The notes under the pieces are model-generated. The model saw nothing but the letters and a program-made list of their open reading frames with translations, was not told where the DNA came from and did no database searches. This document shows positions 50,801-64,000 of a DNA stretch of 64,000 nt, in pieces. How positions within the stretch are numbered: position 1 is the first letter of the stretch; every line of letters begins with the position of its first letter. The stretch spans positions 1 to 64,000 of the forward strand of contig VXBA01002860.1 of the NCBI GenBank assembly GCA_013399895.1, written 5' to 3'. This DNA comes from Serilophus lunatus (Eukaryota; Chordata; Aves; Passeriformes; Eurylaimidae). Made by a program: the position numbers and the translations under genes.

Positions 50801-53800
50801 TCAGATCTGAATGCATAAGAAAGGGGTTAGTGGAATTAGAATTTAAATTCTCAAACTGTACCCTAGTGAAAGCCAACCTTCTGGAAAAACTTTGGATATA
50901 CCCACTGTGTGTAAAGAAGTGACTTAGGAGGGAGAAGGGTTGCAATTTGTGTCCACGGTGAGGTCCAGTCAAATTCCAGAGAGCAGGAGCAGTTCACTGT
51001 GCTTCCTGAATAAAGATCAGGAGTTAATGGCATTGTGTCACCTATGTAATTTCCTGAATAAGATAATGCTTTTACTGCCTTTAGTTAAATCAGACAAAAA
51101 TATCTATGATGCCTATGATTAATCTCACCCCAGTGTAGGGTCAAAATTAAGTGCAGCAAGTTTTAAACTGTCAGCACATGAGACTGGAGGGAGACAGGAA
51201 GACATTTAACTCTAAAACTCTGAGAGGGCTGCTTGAAATGTAACAGCTACCATATGAAATGTTGTCACCACCTGGATATTCCTAGAGAACAACAGAAAAC
51301 CTGTTGAAGGTTATCTTTTAACACTATTATAGAGAGAATTGACAATGTTCCCAGATGAGGTAGAGGTAATGTTGAACATCTGTCCACTCTGGAAAAGATA
51401 TTTCCAAGATTGGAGATAGTGGGACTTAAAGAAACTTTGTATTTATGAAACTGAATTTGATTGTAAGAGTAGATGGAGAATATAACCTGTACGAAGGGTC
51501 GCAGCAATTGAACGGACCTCAGCTCCCTCTTACCTTGCTGAACAATGAGTATACTGGAGTTTTGTATCATGGTTGCACAAAAGAATAGGCCTTTTTTATC
51601 AGTCTTTGAAGAATGACACTGCAGAGTTTTGAAGAAAGAGATAAGGCAGAGTTTTCCAAAAGTCTTTAACAGTGGCTTAAGGTTTTTAAAATCTATGGTT
51701 GCATCAGCCTAAGCAAAGAAATTCATCCTGTCACAGAGAGTGGCAATGTATGACATGGGGAAGTTTTATCATATACCCTGAGAACTTTTGGAGAGGAGTG
51801 AAATGGATGAATCTTCAGATTAAAAATTTCTGGGAATGGGATTACTCCTAGCTGATGGAAAAAGCTAGTATTCCATCAAACATTGGATGAGAATTTTTTA
51901 CTCATAGGTAAGAATTATTGTATCACTAGGTATTACTTTTAAATATATAAACTTATGAAATATGCAACGTTTAGTGTCAGTGTTTCAGTGCAGCTGCATT
52001 CAGTTTATTATCAGTACAAGAATAATTAAAATGAAACAAACCAAAAAGGATATTGTGGCATTTCCAGGAGAAAGTGTCTTTTGTGAAACACTTTCACCTG
52101 TTAGTAGTAGGTAGCAATGGATTCAATATGAGTCTGGATGTAACAGAGGAAACTTTATACAGAAAACTATACATGGAGTGCATATCTCTGTGTAAGGATT
52201 AGACAAAACCTTTGCTAACAACATAAGACTCGTATCTTACCCTGATATTTTTTGCACAGTCTTTGGCTCAGAGGTATGATTAGAAGGGGAGAAGGACCTG
52301 GAAATAACAGAACAAGAAGTACACTGGAAAGAAACCTGGCAATCTTCCTGTTTGCCTAGCATTGCCATAGACTTCTGAGCCTCATGAACCCAATTCAGGA
52401 GCTCCTGAGTTGCTGGGAGTAAGTTAACAACATTGATATTAATCCTTTAAGAATGAAAGGGAAAATGCCAGAAGACTTTGTTTTCTGAAAGTGAAACTGT
52501 AGTTATTATGTGAAAAATAGAGTTGGGCCTGAAGACTCTTCCAGAAGTATCAATATCTTTCGATTCAGTTATACTGATTGTACATGGAATTCACTCCATG
52601 TGAAGTAAAATCCATTTCTTCTTTGGCCAGTCAACTTGTAAGATCGCTCCAAAGAGTTCATTCAAAAGGACAATGAGATCTAAATCCAAAGTAGCTTGGC
52701 TGTATCTAATAGTCTGAGGAAAAGAACATATTTATAGAATGTCTGCTATGAAACCAGAGAAAGGCATGCTTTTCCTTCACTGCTGCTGCAGAGAGACTGT
52801 CCATTTATGGACCTAATGCAAGTTATTTAGTTAAATGTTGATATTAAAATTGAAAATTAAGAGTGAGATATGTCCAATAACATGAAGTTAAAGAGGTTAC
52901 TTATGATATTGCCTGTATAGTCACCACCTGTTTATTTCCTGTTTCTTCCCATGCAAGGTTTTCCCCCTGTGTGGTTTATGGTACAATTGAAATAGAACAT
53001 TTTCCTGCATGACTGCGAGCACAGTTTGTTTTACTTGAAATGATCAGTCCATTTGCACAACCGTGGTTCTGTTTTGTATGTGCATCTGCACTATTGATTC
53101 TGACTTGCATAGATTAAAACTTCTTTCCTTGCATAGAATCAGCTTCTTTTCTATGCTTATCCCATGGAAAAATATCTTAGTCTTGTCCACTTGTTTAGGA
53201 TTAAGTTTGAGATTTGAGGTCAAGCTGAATTTTCCCCCCTCAAGTGAACTTAGCAGGGATTTCAGCTACTGGTGTTGTTATTTTTTGACTGCAATATGAA
53301 GACCAGTCCTATCCTATGAAAACTCTGAAGTTTAATATAACATGTTCCCTGCTATTTCAGGAACATTAAGTATTGCTTCTGAGGCTTATGATCTTGATTT
53401 GTGTTGTTTTAGTAAGTTTCCTATGGAGTGGCAAGAACAAATTTCTACAGAGCAGGATAAAACAGAAGTTGTTCTTCAGACCTGCCTGAATGAAACACTT
53501 ATTGCCCAGACCTTGATTATTCTGGACTATTAGATTTAATGACTGGTTTGCTTTCAGCGTCTGTTTCTTACATGCAAGACACTAGACTAATTTTGTTAGT
53601 AAATTTCGTGGAGCAAGGTGCTACTCTGTGTAAACAGAAGTGGCATTATCATGCCTCAGTATTTGCAGATGCACTGGGTAAACGAAAACCTGGACATAAA
53701 GGTGCAACTGCTTTTTTATGGATGCTCTCTTAAAATGCCAGTTTTCCACAATATGAAGCTTTTTTTCCCTCGCCATTTAAAAAAAAAAAAAAAAGGAGAA

Positions 53801-56800
53801 AAAAGCCCACACCACGTAAGTAGGTGTTTACTAGTTACTCTTTATACTGAAATGTTTCAAAATCCTCTGTAAGACATGAAATACCATTTGACTAATCAAA
53901 AGTCCTTGGGGTAGCTTCTTAGAGATTTTGCCACTCTCTGGGCTGTTGTAGTTGACTAGTGCCTTCTACAGTGGATTTTGTTTTCTGCTTGTTTTGACTG
54001 TTATTGAACAGAGAAAGTAGCCTAAAATCCATCAGAATATTATTAGTTGATTATAAAGCATATTTCTGTCCTGACAAGATGGTACCTGTCATTCAGCTCT
54101 AGCTGAATGGGATCAACACAATCAAGTGGCCCTCAGTCATTGTACATTTTAAATAAAGTACTCACATGTTATTTCTTTTTAATTTTGACTACTTCTCCCT
54201 GTTGCTGCACTCTTAGCTCTGTGCTTAGTTTGAACATGGAAACTTCCCAATAAATACAGCTTAGTCTTAGCTGGCATGGGTTGCTTATGAATGAGGAGTG
54301 TAGCTGCATTTAAAAAAAAAAAAAAATCAATCAGTTTTAAGACTTTGATGTGAAGACCATTAGAATCAATAGAAAGTACTTCCCTGAAATTGAATGAAAT
54401 TTGAACAAGTATCTTTAATGATTTTCCTATCTAGGGTTCTTCCATTCCAGAAACTTAGTCAAGCACTTTTTAAAAAAAGAATGATGACCGTGTAGTTAGT
54501 GTTCCTTGTTGCAATTTCTTGATAAAATTAGTCTCTGTTTTTTTAAATGCTTGGACTGTAAGTAATGCATTATGATACCATGGCTGATAACCACTCCCTT
54601 TTGTGCATCAAGATAAATCTAACTGCTTTCATGTTAACAGCATGGGAGAAAGAGACTTGCTGCAAATTCCTGAATGTGACCAGGAGCCACAAAACACGTC
54701 CATATGCCTTTCTGACTTAAGAATCTGTGAGAAGTGTTCATCACCTTTTTTTCAAATTTCAGGACAAAATCAGAGAGTTCTGGACAGTTCATGCTGTGAT
54801 CTGGCTTCTTCCCCTACTGAAAAAATTCAGTTGTGAGTGTTAGTGGCCTAGTTTAAATTGTTTATTCCCTCCTTGTGCATGCCCTCAATGACCACACATA
54901 TTGTGAGCAAAACCAAGAAGCTTAAGGTAATGCGTCTCCAATCAGCATTTATATCAACAGATTTTCTGGTGGATTATTGACTAGTTTGCCACAGAATAAT
55001 GCCCCCAAGAGAGCCTGGCTCCTTTTCCTTCTGTCTAGACATCACCTCTGAAATTATGCAAAGCCCTGGACCATACCATGTTCATCCAAAAGAGAATCCA
55101 CAAGCTCAGAGGGAAAAAGGTTATTATGATGTGAAGGTTCCACTCTTCATCTGTGCTTGTTGGACACATTTGGCAGGGATTATCACCAACTGACTTCCCT
55201 CATGCTGGGCAGCTGGAGGAGTGATGTCACCTCATTTTATAAAAGAGAAGATGAGTCAGTCTGTTCTTAGCTGTAATACTTAATGCTGTTTATATTTTCT
55301 TTCCTGAAGAACAGATAGTACCCAGTAGGTTCTGAAAAAGCCATAAGCAAGCAACTACAAACTTAGTTGGAAAATAAAAACTCTTATAGCATTGGGGGTT
55401 TTCCTCCCCTTATATCTCCATAAAATTACTGGGGTTTGTCACCTTCTGTGGCTAATTATGTAATTAAACGCTGTCATCGCTTCCATTTTTATGCCAAGTG
55501 TATACAATCCCTTTACTTGTTTTAATTCTAGGTTTGACTTATAGAGATGAACAAACCATTGTATGCTATTATATGTTTAGTCTTTCACATTTTCATCCTT
55601 TGTAAAGATGGCCAATGTTGTAAACTACAAGTTCTTGAAAAACATAAACCACAAAAAATGCTAACAAATGGCTTAGTTACTAACTGGGAACAACACGAAC
55701 TGTTCTAAGTAGTAGAGTGCTGCAGTGTATTTTCCTTAGCAAAAGCTATTGTTCAGTCTGAATTCCATCTCCTCAATAAGACAAATTGCTGAGGGTCAGA
55801 AGTGCTACAGATCCTAGTCAACAGTTATTATCTGAATTCTAAATTAATTGTTACTATAAACCAGTGCTGAACATACTATAAAGTTTACTATAGTACCTCA
55901 CCCCTTAACCTACAACGCTGGGGGTAAGTATCAGCCTGTATTAATAATAAAGTTGTAGAGTGCAGAGATTATAGAATGTAGAGATTTTTAGTTGTGACAG
56001 GTGATTATGCTTGGGACATTGCCGGAATTGAGAGGTAGCTATCAGATTATATGTTTGATACTTTTAGAACCTACATGATCCTTTTTTTTTAGTAGTATGA
56101 GGAATAAGATCTTTGCATGCCATTACACTTGTTTATCTTGCCACTTTTAAGAAGGAAATTTGTATTCATTTACTTTTTTTTCCCTCTCCAAAGTTCTCAC
56201 CGAATACAAAAGTCCAAGTCTAGAAGCCTCAAATCTAAAGTGAAAACTGAAATGCAAATGTATAGGTATAATAGGTTTCTTCCCCCTCTCTTGTGCCTCC
56301 CAGATTCTGCAGTTCATTCGAAGACAAAGTTTCTTTAATCTTAGAAAACTAAAGAGCAGTTTTGGCCATGTGATGCTTGTTTCACACTTTGGAGCTGGCA
56401 TTAGAAGTGTTGTGATTGCATTACTGAATGTTGTGCTAGGGAATACTGACATATGCTCATTTGTTTATTTTTAAATAGATAGAGTTAGAAAGAAATAGTG
56501 ATATATCATTAATAAGCCATGAGAAAAGTGCAGATAGATAGCTGGATGATGAAATAGCAAGATAATAATCAGGAAATGGTTGCAATAATACTGCATTACG
56601 CTTTCCTCTATCTGCCTCCCACTCTCAAGCTGCTAATAAAAAAATTAGTATCAAACTATTTCATTTTCTTTAGAAAACTGTGTGTTTCATGCATTAATGA
56701 CAGAATCATCTTTATCTAATAATTATCTTCAATATTAATTTTCTGAATGCGACCTGCCACACATACAAAAATGTTATTATTCTTTTCTGTTGATGTTGCC

Positions 56801-58440
56801 TCCCAGAAAATAAAACTCCTTTTTGCTGATTCTTGTTTCCAAATACTGTACTTTTAATGGGGAGGTAACAGAGTGTAATAGCAGAATTTTTGTATAAACC
56901 TTAATAAATTGGACAAATCATTTTAGAGAGATCTGTTGCTGAGTTAAGAATGTGTGTTTCTCAAATCTCCTGTGTGCATCACCATCTGTTCCTAAAGAAT
57001 AATATACCTGTCTGGCCTCGAGCTATTTTACCAGTGACTCAAGCAATCAGATGAAGCATCCAACAGCTTGATAAAGATAGCACTGCTGTCTACTTTAACC
57101 AGAGGAGCAATTTAAGTTTCCAAATCTTAGGAAAGCAAAAATTTCTCCATGGAAGTAACACCACAGTCTTTTTTTGGATTAGTATATATGGGACTTGAAA
57201 ATGAGAACATCTCCTAGACTGTAAAGCTACTGGTCAGTGGTCTGGTGATGCCATTAGATGCTGCAGAAAAGATTTGTCTTGGAGGTCAAAAAATCTTTGC
57301 TTTATATAAACATTACTGGTTAAATTAATCTATCATAAATAGGGGTCAATGGCCATAAAAATGAGATATGCTGTATCTTGTATGAGGTTGTTACAAAAGA
57401 TTACTTTGGAGGCAAAATTTACCCGAACACAGGGTCTACAGAGGTCATCTACTTAAACCCTGATGCTACAAACCATATCTTAGACCTTATGAAGTACAAA
57501 GGTTTGTGGCTGAGCTTTATGTTACCAAGATTTCATACATGGCATATTTAAATCCATGAAAATGTCACTGCATTAAATGAAGTATTCCAAACTAAATGAA
57601 AGAACAGAATTTGGCCTCATTTAAATGATGATATAGTGACTGGTATGATATGATATATGACTGGTAAACATACCATACACTGGTATGTCTGAATTCTCTG
57701 TACTGTGTTATATGTGAGGTAGACAAGAAAATATACTATTTGTTTGTCAGTGTGCAGACTCGGAATTCTAGAGGTCTACATTCAGTTCTTATTTCTGTCA
57801 AGAAGTATTGGTGAATACATGAACAAATAATTTATAGAAAAATGCTTCTTACTCAAAGAAGTAGATATCTAAGATATTGTCCGCAAACATTTCTGATCTT
57901 GTTTGCATACTTATTTGAAATTCTTGAAATTCAGATGGAAATGTACTTCAGTGTTGTCCCATTTCTACAGCATGTTTTTATTCCAAGCTGAGATGCTACA
58001 TGAACAGCCCTCTGGACAGTGGAGGCGTCATAAATCACAGCATGTTTCCACAAAGATTAATGCCACAGCATCCACAGGAGTGGCTGCTCTCTGTTGCCCA
58101 CTCTGTACCATATAGTCCCTTGGTCTCTGTGCATGCTGTTTCCCAAAGGCATAGTAGTCTCTGAAGAGTTAAATCCTTCAACCTCTTTTGACAAAGCTAG
58201 ATTTTGTTTCATGAGAAAAATACAATTTACTTTTTCTCCCAGTCACCTGCTATATTCAGGTTAAGAGTTAAAACATCCACCAAGTCTAAAGAACTGAACA
58301 TTTTGTAAGAGAATCCTTGGGATTTTAGCTGTGTGTCTGCTATTAGACAACTCTGAAAGTTATTCCATCTTTGTGCTTCAGTAACCCATCTATATTTAAG
58401 ATTATAGTATGTTTGCATCAGACAGAACTGGTATGAGTCT
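44819..58440. other. Long AT-rich stretch, no gene seen
   Basis: More than 13 kb without a supportable gene. The longest frame (46621-46968, plus, 115 codons) overlaps an equally long minus frame at 46598-46873 and has no motif. Poly-A tracts are at 53779-53794 and 54312-54326, and a hairpin is at 57668-57688. Near 57431 the words acagaggtcatctacttaaacc hint at a tiny decayed CR1 end, too short to call. Confidence 0.5.
57668..57688. repeat. Perfect 8-bp inverted repeat (hairpin)
   Basis: ACATACCA (57668-57675) and TGGTATGT (57681-57688) are exact complements around a 5-nt loop. They lie in a patch where actggta and atgata words recur (57640-57690), which points to local slippage. Confidence 0.45.
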
Positions 58441-58508
58441 TACTTCTACTACAACTCCAATCAGTATTTATGATGCTATTCACAGAATCAAAACTTCTTG
58501 CATCACAG
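58441..58508. repeat. Unrecognised dispersed repeat, copy A
   Basis: About 68 bases that recur at 63441-63512 in the same orientation. They share tacttctactacaactc at the left, a 23-base identical core (from tcagtattta to ttcac) and aatcaaaac plus tgcatcaca at the right. Similarity ends abruptly on both sides. I do not recognise the family. Confidence 0.7.
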
Positions 58509-61475
58509 TGCATACTAATGTTTGGCCTAAACAATGAACTGTATATGTAACAGGTGTGTACATAAGCTGAATACCAAGTGGTGTTGAGTGAAAGACAGTA
58601 TAAGTTATATTCAGGAGGTAATGACCAGCGTGATGAGAACAGTATCCAAACTGCTTGCTCACTCTTTTTTAAATAGACATCATGAAAAGCACTAGTCACA
58701 AGTAGAAGTTTAAAGGTGTAAAATAAATTTTCTTTGCTTATGTTTATGAGAATCTTGTTCCATGCTTAAAAAGTGCATGAAAAGGCAGACCAGAAAATGT
58801 GATATAAAGCGGTATTTGCTGTTGTGATTGGTATAGTGCATTTCCATTTATTTTCAAGCATGAGGTATTGAGATATTATTGAAACAAAGGCTGAGAGAAT
58901 TCTTAGAGAAAAAAATGCTTTTCCTTCCCAAACTTGAGATGAACTATTTTGAACTGCATTATTAGAAGCAGTAGGTCTAGTAAGATACTCTTTGTATACT
59001 GAAGACTGATAAAGTACACAGTGGAATACACATTTGTGGATTCATTTGCCTTCTGAAGCAATCATCAATCTTACACAGTCAAGAAATCAAAACTGTATTT
59101 ATGTACCTCTGCTCTGTGTGGAATGATTGGTATAGTTTATAATGTTGTTGAATGACAGAACTAATATTTATTTTATTCCATATTGACTGAATTGTATTTT
59201 CTTTTTATATTCAGATGCTGGGTTTCTTTGCTCCTAATGCAGTCTCATAATGCAGTAGTGAACATAAAATCAATAGCCCCTATCTCAAGGCAGTGTAGAT
59301 CTTCTCTCCTGTACTTGCTCTCCAGATTGAAGTATCAACAAATTATCCTATAAGCATGTCATAAAATCCGTGCCCCTTGCACAGCTATCAACTTGGTGAC
59401 TAAGGGCAACAATTTAAATCTCGTGTGCCTTTTTCACAACCTCACTCAGGGCAGCCTGGAAGACTACTGAGCATCTGAGAAAGGTTTTGTTCTCCACAGT
59501 TTGGGGATGCTTGTTAAAGTAGGAGTAATATTATGTGCTAAGGCAATATTAGAGCCTCATCATGTGCGGTATTCACAGCTGCAGAGAACAAATATGATGG
59601 CTGAGATACGGGCAAATTCTCCTTTTGCCACTTCATGTGCTGTTGTCCAGGAGTTTCTAGGTGACTGCCCAGCATAAGTGTGGGTAGAGAAAGTGAGGGC
59701 CAAACCACATGGATTCTCACCAACCCCTTCAGCTCTCTGCCTCAAGAGGAATTTCTCATAAGCACTGACAGAGTAATGTGGTTAATCTTAAGTGAGAATC
59801 AACCAAGTGACTTGTACTTGTACTTCTTCTTCTTCTGCATTGGTCAGGTTGTGGGAAACCGATTTGGGATTTAAGATCTTAGTGTATCTCATATAAATTA
59901 GCAGAAGATTTAAAATTAGCTTTGGTATAAAAATACTCCAAACAGTCATACTCTACTTGTACATTATTCAGGCTGAAACTGTGAACTTGTGACTGAAATC
60001 AACTGAAAAAATTTCTGCACTGAATTTCAGTAGGATTTGAGTCTGAAATTTAATGGATCAAAAGGTAAAAACTGAAAAAAACCCTAAAACCACTAAGTCC
60101 CCTAATCGACTAATAGAGATTTTCTTTAAGCATGATAATAAACATAACAGATTGTACAAATCATTTTAGAAGCATTTCAGATCTTTCACATCTTGGCATA
60201 CAGAAAGAGGAGAATTACAACTTCATGAAGTCAGTTTACTGGAGCTATGTAATGTCAAACCTTTGATTTAGAGCTTATGATATACAGGGCTTAAGTAAGC
60301 TTGTTGGGAACATCTATAGTGGAGAATAAGCTGTTTTATAAATCTATGCACTGTACAAGTATACTGTAATGCAAATCAAAGCAATATTGACTCAAAGTAC
60401 ATTGATTGTCCCTGAGCCACTACCAGTTTAATAATAGAATCGCTACAGATGCATGTTTGAAGTGGCTTTGTTTAAAGCCCCTGTTTTATTTACAGCACAG
60501 ATGAGAACTACTCTGCAGTAATAAGCTTTCCTGTCTCAATAGTGTGTATGTGTTGATGTTGGTTACCCCCAAGTTCCTGATTTGGAAAGAGATTTTGGCT
60601 TGATTCATTGAGCAATTTATGCACCATTTACATGCAGTTCCCCAAGTGTTATTTGAAGTAATTGAGTACATATTTTTATGATCTATAAAACAGTCCTTTA
60701 AATTTGTACACATGAGGAAACTCTTTATGACGAACCAAAGAATAACCATCCAAGTATGAATAGCATCTAAAAATCAGGGGCAGAATTTTCCCACAGCACT
60801 TCAAGTGCTTAAAACTTCATAGTAATTCTTTCTTTATTGCAGTTACTTACTGTGCATATGATACTTCTCACGTGTAACATTCTAAGTGTTTTATCAGCAA
60901 AAGTGACTATTATTTTCCCTTCCCACCCACTCCTTTTCACTGTGGAGAAAGCAGAAGTAGAGGAGTTGGGAGTATCAAAGTATCCAAAGAAGCAATGTCA
61001 ATGGCTGCAAATGTTCACTGAAGGGGAAAATATAACCAGGCAGATTTACTAAATATTTTCAGATGGCATGACCTGGTCATATTAAAGGTTTTCCTACGAC
61101 AGAAAATAATAATAATAAAAAAAAATTACACCTCATATTTATTACCTTTTTCAGTGTTAGAGGTTGCTGTCAACAGATTTCAGTAAGTATTGGCATGGTT
61201 CTCTGCATTGCCATTTTCTATTCTTGTTTGACCTTTCTGAAGAATTTGCACCACTACATAATTCTCATGGCTTCTATGCAGAGTTTCTTTTATGTGCTAG
61301 TTTTTCCCTTTGCAGATTTTATTATTGTTTTAAATTGCTATCTTTGCACTTATTTTGTTAAGAAATAGAAGTGTGATATTCTTTGGAAATCCACTAATTC
61401 TAAATTTATGCCTCTTTACTAGTAAAATTTAATGCAAATGATGTTGAGCAGATGCATAAACAAAAGCGTGGGTGT
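58509..61475. other. AT-rich DNA, no gene seen
   Basis: No supportable gene or known repeat. Open frames are short, and those at 59538-59745 on the minus strand overlap each other in two frames without a motif. Confidence 0.5.
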
Positions 61476-62689
61476 GAATCACAGAATCAATTAGGTTGGA
61501 AAAGACCTCTGAGGGCTTCAAGTCCAACCTTTGACCTAAGACCACTTTCTAAACTAGACCATGACACTAAGTGCCATATCCAGCCTCTTCTTGAATATCT
61601 CCAGGGATGGTGATGCTACCACCTCCCTGGGCAGCCCATTCCAATGCCCAATTACTCTGTAAAGAACTTCTTTCTAATGTCTACTCTAAACCTCCCCTGG
61701 CACAGGTTAAGACTGTGCCCTCTTGTCTTACTGCTCATTGCCTGAGAGAAGAGACCGACCCCCACCTGGCTACAACCTCCTTTCAGACAGTTGTAGAGAG
61801 TGATATGGTCTCCCCTGAGCCTTCTCTTCTCCAGGCTAAACAACCCCAGCTCCCTCAGCTGCTCCTTATAGGACTCATGCTCCAGTCCCTTCACCATCCT
61901 TGTTGCCCTTCTTTGGACACACTCCAGCAACTCAACATCCTTCTCAAATTGAAGGGCCCAGAACTGGACACAGTACTCAGGCTGTGATCTAATCAGGGCC
62001 GAGTACAAGAGAAGGATCACTTCCCTGGTCCTGCTGGCTACACTATTCTTGATGCAGGCCAGGATGCCATTGGCCTTCTTGGCCACCTGGGCACACTGCT
62101 GGCCCACGTTCATCCTGATGTCCATCAGTATCCCCAAGTCCTTTTCTGCCTGGCTGCTCTCCAGCCTCTCTGTCCCCAACTTGTAGCGCTGCAGGGTGTT
62201 GTTATTGGCAAAGGGCAGGACTTGGCATTTGGTCTTGTTGAACCTCATGATGTTGGATTTGGCTGATCTTTCCAGCCTGCCCAGGTCCTTCTGCAGAGCC
62301 CTCCTATCCTCCAGCAGATTGACACTCCCCCCCCCAACTTGGTGTCATCTGCAAATTTGCTAATAGTACACTCAATCCCCTCATCCAGATCATCAGTAAA
62401 GATATTAAACAGGACTGGTGCCAACACTGATCCCTAGAGGGCACCACTGGTGACAGGTCACCAACTGGATGTGGCATGGTTAACCACCACTCTCTAGGCC
62501 TGGCCATCCAGCCAGTTCTTAACTCAGGCGGGAGTGCACCTGTCCAAGCTGTGGGGTGCCAGCTTTTCCCGGAGTTTGCTAATGGGGGACAGTGTGAAAG
62601 ACTTTGCTGAAGTCCAGGTAGACTACATCCACAACCTTAACCTCATCCATCAGGTGGATTACTTGGTCATAAAAAGAGATCAGGTTGGT
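61476..62689 (-). repeat. CR1 LINE, 3' 1.2 kb, antisense, youngest copy
   Basis: A 5'-truncated CR1 reading right to left. The tail complement (gaatcacagaatcaattagg) is at about 61476-61496, the short 3' region ends near 61554, and ORF2 runs from there to the truncation at about 62689, where the aaaagagatcaggttggt block breaks off. It is the best preserved of the five CR1 insertions here, with long open stretches and only a few frame lesions, so it is probably the most recent. No target duplication is obvious. Confidence 0.92.
61554..62689 (-). pseudogene. CR1 ORF2 reverse transcriptase remnant
   Basis: This is the C-terminal part of CR1 ORF2. The palm domain with the catalytic box FADD is in the piece at 62245-62427, after the block [17 protein letters not shown]. 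The thumb and C-terminal part forms a 198-codon open stretch at 61652-62248, with blocks such as [25 protein letters not shown] and [19 protein letters not shown]. Three lesions are visible: a stop at 62434-62436 where the family has a Gln codon, a frameshift at the nine-base G run (plus strand C9, 62327-62335), and a further frameshift near 61653. After the last shift the frame continues to a stop at 61554-61556. The endonuclease half is absent through 5' truncation, so the copy cannot move by itself. Confidence 0.9.
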
Positions 62690-63440
62690 AAATCCATACA
62701 GGGAAGGAAAGGCAATATGCGTTCTATTACTGTTTGTTTTTTTTACTGCCTTTTGTTTCCTGAGAAATACGGGTAACTGATGCTATAATATAAAGAAACT
62801 CTTTCTAAAGTCTGTCCTTTCTCGTCTCTCCCTACTCAGAATCTCACTTTAATAACCTGACAAAGTTTTATGATACTTATTCACTTGTTCTTCTTGACAA
62901 AAAAACATCATCCCTCCAATATATTTTATTAATGTTACCTTTTCCAAGAAAATCTGGGAAGAAAATTTTGACTATATAATCAAGAAAGGTTTAAGGACCC
63001 TCTGTCTTTTTGGAAACAGTTAGAAATGACAGGGCTTTAAAAAGAAGAAATTAACCTTCTTCTAGAAAGGGCTTGCTTTTGAAGAAATCCAGCTGGCACG
63101 GTGAAGGAAAGAACTTCGTAGCAGGTTTCTGCCTTTCCTCTTATCTAACCACCTGCTTTCTGTGCCAAATGTGGATAACATTATGAATAAAAACATTGGA
63201 TACAAAGTGAGCGAAGATTGCTAGTATGGCTCCTACTGAGATATTCAGGGACGAGAAACATACTGCTGAAGCTTAGAAGAGGACTCCCATCAATTAGTAA
63301 TCTTGTTGCCTTCAGGTGATCAGACATGGATAATCAGGATGATAGCATGTGATCAGGATGTTTAAGGCCAAATATTTGTGCAATTCATCAATGTGCTTTT
63401 TCTTCAATGATCTACTGCACCATTTTCTCCTTATTTCTGC
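62690..63440. other. AT-rich DNA, no gene seen
   Basis: Nothing recognisable after the CR1 truncation point. Confidence 0.5.
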
Positions 63441-63512
63441 TACTTCTACTACAACTCTTCTACTATCAGTATTTATGATGCTATTCACCAAATCAAAACC
63501 TTTTGCATCACA
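63441..63512. repeat. Unrecognised dispersed repeat, copy B
   Basis: Second copy of the repeat at 58441-58508, same orientation, about 5 kb away. It differs mainly by a few inserted bases (ttctact-like) after acaactc and by scattered substitutions. Flanks are unrelated to those of copy A. Confidence 0.7.
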
Positions 63513-64000
63513 AAATATAGTAGCTGCATGGAAGAAGAACTGTAAGAAGTCCTTTCATCTTAGTAAGCGTGTATGTTTTGCATTCTTATTTCTATGGTGA
63601 AATTTTAACACATATTAATTTGAAATAAATGTTTCAGATCTTCATATGAAAAGAAAGAAAAATTTTCCACACTGAGAAGATATGTGGATTTAAGCCCTAC
63701 TGCATGTCCAACACTAACTGAAAGGACAATAGCTAAACTCAAGTCCCATGCCAAATTAGAATTTCATGTTTGAAGTGTGTGAAAGGTTTATTACTAATTT
63801 GCAAATTCAATAAATTACTTAAGACCACAAAAAATTACTTAAATCCATCATGGAGAGGGATAATGTTTTGGAATCATTAATGAATTACTTGCCTTACATT
63901 AATTGGGCAAGGCACATTTTCTTCATTATTAAAAGAATATGCAAATTACAAAACTAACCTGAAATATCAACATGTGCTTTTGTGCACTTATCTGTGTCAT
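63513..64000. other. AT-rich DNA to window end
   Basis: No gene or repeat recognised. Confidence 0.5.

Noticed and set aside
57431..57475. Tiny CR1 3' end
   Set aside because: Only about 20 bases resemble the family and there is no tail or second landmark.
61607..61987. 126-codon plus-strand open frame
   Set aside because: It is the antisense shadow of the CR1 ORF2 remnant that reads on the minus strand.
1..64000. CRISPR arrays, operons, or microbial or phage-type systems
   Set aside because: There are no spaced direct repeats, no dense gene packing and no ribosome-binding-site-led frames. The transposon content is that of a bird nuclear genome.

Overview
The window looks like a piece of a bird genome, most probably a passerine, and it lies in gene-poor DNA: a gene desert or a very long intron. 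The evidence is the repeat content. There are five CR1 (chicken repeat 1) LINE insertions, one of them split in two, two solo long terminal repeats of the avian ERVL type, and at least two, probably three, copies of a SINE with a tRNA-Ile head and a CR1-type tail. That SINE architecture is known from passerines (TguSINE1 family). The sequence is AT-rich and full of homopolymers. No host protein-coding gene, spliced exon set, rRNA or functional tRNA could be supported. Nearly all open frames are short and chance-like, apart from LINE remnants and one unidentified stretch with coding-like codon use (about 7858-8115, minus strand).

Layout. 1-526: 3' end of a CR1 (+). 2238-3703: CR1 (-). 4755-6446: CR1 (+) with an endonuclease part joined directly to the 3' end, the reverse transcriptase being deleted. 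6447-10896: mostly unique, with the coding-like segment. 10897-11575: solo LTR (-) with a perfect 5-bp target-site duplication and a small SINE/CR1 tail inside it. 11576-21444: unique AT-rich DNA with a possible conserved noncoding element near 13.66-14.05 kb. 21445-22436: CR1 (+) split by a second solo LTR (-), also with a perfect 5-bp duplication. 23828-23915: an assembly gap with a duplicated flank. 25041-25115: compound ATT/GTT microsatellite. 25900-26240: old CR1 (-). 31664-31791: tRNA-Ile SINE. 33675-33710: TAGC microsatellite. About 41815-41900: second SINE copy. 44800-44818: poly-G with an N. 58441-58508 and 63441-63512: two copies of an unrecognised repeat of about 70 bp. 61476-62689: the youngest-looking CR1 (-), with only a few lesions in its reverse transcriptase frame.

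No genes work together here. The relationships worth reading are between transposons: an LTR inside a CR1, a SINE tail inside an LTR, and SINEs carrying the tail recognised by CR1 machinery. I did not find a new biological system. The most interesting leads are the unidentified coding-like segment, the 70-bp repeat pair and the candidate conserved noncoding stretches. Family assignments come from recognising sequence patterns, not from a database search.
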